The translations under genes were made by a program, and so were the position numbers. From Chitinophagaceae bacterium (GTDB taxonomy: Bacteria; Bacteroidota; Bacteroidia; Chitinophagales; Chitinophagaceae): DNA of 12,873 bases. The stretch spans positions 1 to 12,873 of the forward strand of contig CANKGM010000034.1 in NCBI GenBank assembly GCA_947481355.1, read 5' to 3'. Shown here piece by piece: positions 8,148 to 12,873 of this stretch. Below the pieces are notes generated by a model. The model worked only from the letters and a program-made list of their open reading frames with translations, did no database searches and was not told the DNA's origin. The stretch's first letter is position 1, and each line of letters starts with the position of its first letter.

Positions 8148-8170
8148 TGATCTGAATAGTGTTCAGATTA
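8148..8170 (-). other. Intergenic hairpin upstream of the large fusion gene
   Basis: In the 56-base gap between the cupin gene and the fusion gene, ATCTGAA (8150-8156) pairs perfectly with TTCAGAT (8162-8168) around a 5-base loop; one G-T and one T-A pair extend the stem to 8148-8170. In the minus-strand transcript no U run follows, so it is not a standard terminator. It lies about 25 bases before the start codon and could be an mRNA processing or stability element, an operator, or chance in AT-rich DNA. Confidence 0.3.
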
Positions 8171-8179
8171 TGTGATTTT

Positions 8180-9394
8180 TTACAAATTAAGATCTGGATT
8201 TTCAGGACCGAAATGTTTAAGCATAACAATTGGATCGGTGGTTGACATGTTTGTTATAGTTACCCCTTCGATTGCGGCTTTCTCTGTGATGAAAAATTCA
8301 TCGTTGGTTAATTGTCCGTAACGAATTGATGATGGTGTTTCAACTTCCCATACACCCATTTTGCCACGTCCTTGCATCATAATCATACCATAAGCAGCAC
8401 TGTCTTTAATAGTCACTGTTTTACCTGGTAAAACAGTAAGTTCTTTTGCACTGAAGGCTGCTGATTTATAACAGATCCATTTTTCACTGTATCCAGCAGC
8501 ATTCATTTCTGCTTCTGATTTTACAGGGATAGGTGCCATGAATCTATTTTGCATGAGATGAGTGTCAACGTTAAGGTCCCAATCAATTACATCTAATAAT
8601 GCATCGTAATCTCCAATGCTTTCTTTCGGAGTTCCGTTCCATAATAACACCTCTGGTATGATGGCTTCATTCACCAATGATTGATACATAGCGAATACAT
8701 CTGAAGCTTTTTGTGGTTCGTATGTACACAAGCTACCAGGTGCATGTAGTAATCCTGGTGGTACATCCCAGCCTGTACCAGGTTCTAGCCTAAAGGCTTG
8801 AGAGTAGTTTGTGATCTTGTTATCTCCTTTTGTAAAGTTCAGTAAGCATTCTTTGATTTGCTCGCGAGTTGTGCCCGGACAAATACCAATAAATGTATAA
8901 GGGAAATCACCACCATGGTTATTTAATTGTGGTGGAAAATAATATGCTTCAGGTTTTCCAAATTGTCCAATCAAGGCTGCTTTCTCATCGTTATGATGAA
9001 CGTGGTGTGGCAATGGTCCCATGTTATCGAAAAACTTTGAATACATAGGCCACGCACCATGTTCGTTCCATAAACGATCACCAATGATTTTTCCTTTTAG
9101 TGTTGAGATAACGTCTTTAAGAAGTATTTGCTTTTCTTCGCCTCCTTCTGAAAAAACAACTGGGCTTAATCCTTCATTCTCTCCAGTTAAGGGTCCGTTC
9201 ATCGCAGGCGTGGTAGAAGATAGCCAACGTTCATCAATGCCACCGCGTTCTCCACCTAAAACATAATAATCATCTGGGTGAAGTTTTATTCTTCTTCCTG
9301 GTACACAAAAAGATCGTGGTACCCAAGTTGGTGCAAGTCTTAATATTCCTTTTCCTTGTTCTAGGGCTAATTCAGCCAATTTCAAATTTTCCAT
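8180..9394 (-). CDS. Cupin protein resembling type I phosphomannose isomerase
   Basis: This 404-residue protein has no signal peptide. The centre carries a metal-binding cupin pattern: LPHHVHHNDEKA (128-139), with His131 and His133 the likely ligands, Glu149 (KPEAYY) and His217 (PPGLLHAPG). This order of H-x-H, Glu and a later His after a 'VPPGxxH' turn resembles type I mannose-6-phosphate isomerases and related sugar cupins. A second, metal-free cupin-like half runs from about 305 to 395 (LTVLPGKTVTIKDSAAYGMIMMQGRGKMGVWE). The first 100 residues include a conserved-looking RSFCVPGRRIKLHPDDYY segment. The neighbours are sugar enzymes, so an aldose-ketose isomerase acting on a free or unusual sugar is the best guess; a dioxygenase cannot be excluded because it shares the fold. 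It lies between the DUF4432 gene (73-base gap) and the fusion gene (56-base gap). Confidence 0.78.
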   Translation of the reverse strand: MENLKLAELALEQGKGILRLAPTWVPRSFCVPGRRIKLHPDDYYVLGGERGGIDERWLSSTTPAMNGPLTGENEGLSPVVFSEGGEEKQILLKDVISTLKGKIIGDRLWNEHGAWPMYSKFFDNMGPLPHHVHHNDEKAALIGQFGKPEAYYFPPQLNNHGGDFPYTFIGICPGTTREQIKECLLNFTKGDNKITNYSQAFRLEPGTGWDVPPGLLHAPGSLCTYEPQKASDVFAMYQSLVNEAIIPEVLLWNGTPKESIGDYDALLDVIDWDLNVDTHLMQNRFMAPIPVKSEAEMNAAGYSEKWICYKSAAFSAKELTVLPGKTVTIKDSAAYGMIMMQGRGKMGVWEVETPSSIRYGQLTNDEFFITEKAAIEGVTITNMSTTDPIVMLKHFGPENPDLNL

Positions 9395-9467
9395 TGATTC
9401 TAGTTAACTGGTTTAAATAATTGGAGCAGTAATGTAATTAAGTTTCTCTTTTTAAAATGATTGATCT

Positions 9468-10535
9468 TTAAAATTCAGCCAAAAAAGTTTTTATTTCAGT
9501 GGGATCATGCATGAGTGAGATTTCCAAATTGTATTGCTTGATTTCTCTTGGAGCAATAAAGAGGAGGGAGCCGTCTTTTCTTGCATTTGCTTGTCCTATT
9601 GGGGGATGACTGCCTGGTTCAAGTCCAGTAACATATTCACCTTTCCCCCAATGTTGCCAATTGGTTAACCAAGGCAGTTGTTTTTTGTCAAATCGTAAAG
9701 CGAGTGCTAGATTGATTTTTGAATTGAATAAGCCACAAACTGATTTCCCATCGGCATCCTGATCAATGTCAATGAATCCAACATCTTCGCCTGTTCCACC
9801 ATGCTCTTCCATGGGGGCAGGGCAATGATGAAAATTATGGGTGTCGTTGAATATTCTATTAGGTTTATCTTCAAAGCGAGGTTTCCATTTTCCTTTCCAA
9901 AGAAGTTCTGCTCCTTCATCGGCTAATGGCCAACCAAAGTTGCAGTGATATAAAATCATGTGCGGGGCTGGTTGATTGCCTCGATTGGTTACTTCGTCGT
10001 GAATCCAAATTTTAGCCTCACCTAGTTTTCCGGAAATGGTTCTTTTCAATTCAAGCGCAGGACCGAATATGGGGGTATGTCTAATGATACCCGTTATACT
10101 CATGTCCAATTTATTATTTGCAGGGTCTGGTTGAATAATAGATTCAATTTCAGCGGCCGTGTTGCTAATTTCTCCATGTACACCGCGTTCACCAAATTCA
10201 TCTTGCTCAGGCCCACCAACATGTGAAAGACCACAGGTAGTAAGTAATCCGCCTCCAAAGGTTTGAAGCCAATCAATTCCATTATTGGACAAAGGTTGTG
10301 GAGAAGTGATTCCACTATGACTCAACCAAGCAAGATTATGTTGATTATAAAATGCGTCAGCAATATCCATTGCTCTGTCGATTACCACTTTATATCGTAA
10401 TCCAGTGCCTGTATTGATCCATGCTATTCTAGTACCCCGTCCAAGTCCGTTATCAAGAACAGACGTTTCTATTCCACCAACTTGGGCGGGGTTAGAAATT
10501 TTTTCATGCCAATCAGGTACACTATTTAAGGACAT
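9468..10535 (-). CDS. DUF4432 family aldose 1-epimerase-like protein
   Basis: The 355-residue protein has the hallmarks of the DUF4432 branch of the galactose-mutarotase-like fold: VIDRAMDI (51-58), TFGGGLLTTCGL (92-103), ERGVHGEISN (116-125), ILYHCNFGWPLADEGAEL (194-211) and GLEPGSHPP (304-312). His120, His197 and Glu306 sit where mutarotases keep their catalytic His/Glu, so interconversion of sugar anomers, or binding of a modified sugar, is the likely role. No signal peptide is seen, implying a cytoplasmic site. Its ATG (10533-10535) shares one base with the upstream gene's TAA, giving TAATG on the minus strand, an arrangement typical of translational coupling. The substrate is unknown; DUF4432 members are found next to isomerase and dehydrogenase genes for unusual sugars. 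Confidence 0.88.
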   Translation of the reverse strand: MSLNSVPDWHEKISNPAQVGGIETSVLDNGLGRGTRIAWINTGTGLRYKVVIDRAMDIADAFYNQHNLAWLSHSGITSPQPLSNNGIDWLQTFGGGLLTTCGLSHVGGPEQDEFGERGVHGEISNTAAEIESIIQPDPANNKLDMSITGIIRHTPIFGPALELKRTISGKLGEAKIWIHDEVTNRGNQPAPHMILYHCNFGWPLADEGAELLWKGKWKPRFEDKPNRIFNDTHNFHHCPAPMEEHGGTGEDVGFIDIDQDADGKSVCGLFNSKINLALALRFDKKQLPWLTNWQHWGKGEYVTGLEPGSHPPIGQANARKDGSLLFIAPREIKQYNLEISLMHDPTEIKTFLAEF

Positions 10536-12873
10536 TACTTAATGCTTTTTGCTATAAATATGGAGTCCTTAGGATTGCCACCAGATTTCAAATAGGCTAG
10601 AAGGTCTTTTAATTCTTCACCATTCAATCTGTTAATTAGTCCACCCATCATAAACGAAGTCTCAGAAAGTCTTGTACGAATTACATCTTTCTTATTGATC
10701 TCTTTTACATTTTGCATGGCGAATGGATTTTGACCAATATAATATTTGTCTGCATCCTCATTAACCATTTTACCCACTACAGAACTACCATCTTTAAGGT
10801 AGAAAACAATAGCAGCAAATTGATCAGATATGGTTTTATTCGGTTCAATGATGGCTTCAAGCATGTCCTTGTAAGAAAAGCGTGTACCTACATTAGTAAG
10901 GTTTGGACCAGCTATACCACCCTCTCCACGCATGCTATGGCATTTAACACAAAGGCTAGCAGAGAACATAGCTTTACCTTGTTCAAAATTGCGTCCACTT
11001 AATCCGTCTTTTATCAATGCTAATGCAGTATCAACTTCCCAATCTTTTCCAGGTCCTTTTGGTTGAACATCTGAAATGGCAAGTCCCATTTGTGCACGAA
11101 CAACCAATGAGTCTCCAGAAATGGTATTGAAATATTCTTGTTTATCTTTTGCAACATTTTTCAATGCATTCTTACGAATGATATTAATGAATCCAACGAA
11201 GCTGTATCCACCTTTATATCCAAATGCTTTATAGAACCATTTGAAATAATTTTCTTGTAAGGCTGGAGTCCAACCATTCTTGGCTTGACTTAAAGCGGTT
11301 GCATAAAAAGTTTGTTGCTTTGGAGGAACACTTGAAAGCATACCTGCGATATCTAAACCATATTGTGGATTGCGTAGAATAAGATCTGATGACTCCATAA
11401 ATGTTTTCTGATCATTAGGATCATCTTTAGCACTAGCAAGTAGTGTCATTGTTTTTTCTACTGCCTTCGGTGCATCAAGATAAAGTAACACTTTGCTTAA
11501 TGACCTATTCAAGTTATTTGATGAAGCAGGGTATTGTGCATCAAGGTGATTGATGACTTGATTTTTTACATCAGCACTTGGAGTGCCAAGGCGAATAAGA
11601 ATTAATTCATAGGCTCTTACTACATCAATTTTTTGATCATCACTAAGTGATGATAAATTAATTGCAGTAAGTGCTATTAGTAATTTATCTTTTACATTTT
11701 TGTCGTTCAAGCGTGCTAATGCAATTGCAGCTTGAGTAAGCGTTACTGGATCTTTTTCGTTTAATGCCTTGTCTTCCCATAGGTTTATGGGTTGATGTTC
11801 CATGGCTATACGTGCAGCATAGCGAACAAAGCGATCTGAGTTATTGAGATACGGCCAAGCAACATCAATAGCACCTGCCTTAGGGGCAGCATGGTAAGTT
11901 TCTAATTTCTTTCTAATGTTTTGAGCTTCTGTTAATGGAGTAGCTGATAGCTTCTCAGTATTCTCTTTATTGTCTTTGTAGTATACACGGTATAAGTCCG
12001 ATTCAATTCTACGACCGCCTGTAAGGAAATAGACTGCGCCATCTGGACCTACCATACCATCTGTTAACGGAAGAGGGGAACCTGAAATAAATTCTTCTCC
12101 CTTTGTTGTATAAGTAGCACCAGTTGGAATTGGTTGAACTGAATACATTACACCAAAAGTCCAATCGAATGTAAAAATTGAACGACGGTATTTTTCTGGG
12201 AAATGGGCATTTTGTCCGCTGAATACGCCGGTAGGGGAACCTTGTCCAACATTCAGCATTGCAGGTAAATTATCAGCATTGGTAGGTGACCATTTATCAG
12301 TTCCTGGGCGCCATCCAAATTCTCCTCCACTTGGAACATGACATATGCGAATTGGTCTATACCATGGCAACCCAAAATCCCACTCCATGTCAGAATCAAA
12401 AGTGAAAATATCACCTGCGTCGTTGAATGCAAGGTCAAAAGGATTTCTAAATCCTGAACTAACAAGATTGAAATTTGATCCATCTGGATTCAATTGTCCA
12501 ATCCAACCTCCATGTGTATTTACAGTACCATCGTGACCATTAGGATCTCTTACTAAAGGAAGTAAATTGTCGATTTCTGAAACAGATGCTGCTGCATACG
12601 TATCCATCTTAGGAATCTTAGTAAAGTTTCCTGCTATTACATAAAGTGATTTACCATCTGGAGATAATACAACACTGTGTGGGCCATGCTCGCCTTCGCC
12701 TTCTAATCTTCTTAACAACGTGATTTTATCAAATTGATCATCATTGTTTGTGTCTTGAAGTCTGTATAAACCACTTGGCTTAGAATTTTCTTGATCACCT
12801 TCATCATTCACCATTACGTATAAACTGTTGAATGCATAAAGTAGGCCATGTGCATAACCAATTCTTCTAGCAA
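10535..12873 (-). CDS. Propeller/HEAT/PVC-type heme-binding protein, N-terminus beyond the window (partial)
   Basis: The frame is open to the window edge: upstream of the Met at 12812-12814 it continues as ARRIGYAHGLLYAFNSLYV, which fits the family, so that Met is internal and the true start lies beyond 12873. At least 778 residues are present. The order is a dehydrogenase-type beta-propeller (about 11950-12873) with a calcium-like loop DTNNDDQFD at 12728-12754, HEAT-like helices (about 11050-11900), and a C-terminal heme domain with CVKCH at 10937-10951. The heme domain follows the Pirellula/Verrucomicrobium pattern (TIGR02603-like): CxxCH, GGIAGPNLTNVGTRF, EAIIEPNKTISDQF, DGSSVVGK, then a Met-containing SFMMGGLINRL and a final DLLAYL helix. 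The likely role is periplasmic electron transfer from sugar or alcohol oxidation. It is the first gene visible in the operon and overlaps the DUF4432 start by one base. No signal peptide can be judged because the N-terminus is missing. Confidence 0.88.
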   Translation of the reverse strand, partial: ARRIGYAHGLLYAFNSLYVMVNDEGDQENSKPSGLYRLQDTNNDDQFDKITLLRRLEGEGEHGPHSVVLSPDGKSLYVIAGNFTKIPKMDTYAAASVSEIDNLLPLVRDPNGHDGTVNTHGGWIGQLNPDGSNFNLVSSGFRNPFDLAFNDAGDIFTFDSDMEWDFGLPWYRPIRICHVPSGGEFGWRPGTDKWSPTNADNLPAMLNVGQGSPTGVFSGQNAHFPEKYRRSIFTFDWTFGVMYSVQPIPTGATYTTKGEEFISGSPLPLTDGMVGPDGAVYFLTGGRRIESDLYRVYYKDNKENTEKLSATPLTEAQNIRKKLETYHAAPKAGAIDVAWPYLNNSDRFVRYAARIAMEHQPINLWEDKALNEKDPVTLTQAAIALARLNDKNVKDKLLIALTAINLSSLSDDQKIDVVRAYELILIRLGTPSADVKNQVINHLDAQYPASSNNLNRSLSKVLLYLDAPKAVEKTMTLLASAKDDPNDQKTFMESSDLILRNPQYGLDIAGMLSSVPPKQQTFYATALSQAKNGWTPALQENYFKWFYKAFGYKGGYSFVGFINIIRKNALKNVAKDKQEYFNTISGDSLVVRAQMGLAISDVQPKGPGKDWEVDTALALIKDGLSGRNFEQGKAMFSASLCVKCHSMRGEGGIAGPNLTNVGTRFSYKDMLEAIIEPNKTISDQFAAIVFYLKDGSSVVGKMVNEDADKYYIGQNPFAMQNVKEINKKDVIRTRLSETSFMMGGLINRLNGEELKDLLAYLKSGGNPKDSIFIAKSIK

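Noticed and set aside
12812..12814. ATG as the start of the 10535-12873 heme protein
   Set aside because: The frame stays open upstream to the window edge and the upstream translation (GYAHGLLYAFNSLYV) fits the family, so this Met is internal.
1..12873. Mobile element, CRISPR array, tRNA or rRNA, phage or defence genes
   Set aside because: No transposase-like protein, regularly spaced repeats, tRNA-like cloverleaf or terminal inverted repeats were seen; the window is filled by a metabolic operon.

Overview
The window looks like a chromosomal stretch from an AT-rich member of the Bacteroidota (Cytophaga/Chitinophaga-like soil or aquatic type). The evidence is the loosely matching lipoprotein signal, the absence of Shine-Dalgarno sequences before any of the gene starts, the codon use, and the combination of carbohydrate families. 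Genus-level placement is not possible from the sequence alone.

Layout: bases 1-54 hold the last 17 codons of a plus-strand gene. A strong hairpin at 56-89 separates it from a convergent minus-strand operon that fills the rest of the window. Read in transcription order (right to left), the operon contains: a propeller/HEAT/cytochrome c protein whose N-terminus lies outside the window (10535-12873); a DUF4432 aldose-epimerase-like protein (9468-10535, start overlapping the previous stop by one base); a cupin protein resembling type I phosphomannose isomerases (8180-9394); a membrane-anchored SGNH-like/propeller/HEAT/cytochrome c fusion (4950-8123); a secreted ThuA-domain protein (4026-4904); a ketose 3-epimerase-like TIM barrel (3160-4008); a second, different xylose-isomerase-like TIM barrel (2101-3132); a Gfo/Idh/MocA oxidoreductase (905-2050); and a DUF1080 lipoprotein (108-860). 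Gaps between genes are 17-73 bases and no internal terminator is evident, so the set is probably one transcript ending at the 56-89 hairpin. No gap is longer than 80 bases.

How the genes may work together (inference): the DUF1080, ThuA, Gfo/Idh/MocA and TIM-barrel families recur in bacterial pathways that oxidise a glycoside or sugar at C3 and then cleave or isomerise the 3-keto intermediate. Here they sit with two multidomain c-type cytochrome proteins of the type abundant in Planctomycetes and Verrucomicrobia, which could take electrons from a periplasmic sugar oxidation. Two secreted proteins, two heme proteins, and five proteins without signal peptides (oxidoreductase, two TIM barrels, cupin, DUF4432 epimerase) suggest a periplasmic oxidation/cleavage stage followed by cytoplasmic isomerisation. 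No transporter, regulator or classical glycoside hydrolase is visible; they may lie upstream, beyond base 12873. The substrate cannot be deduced.
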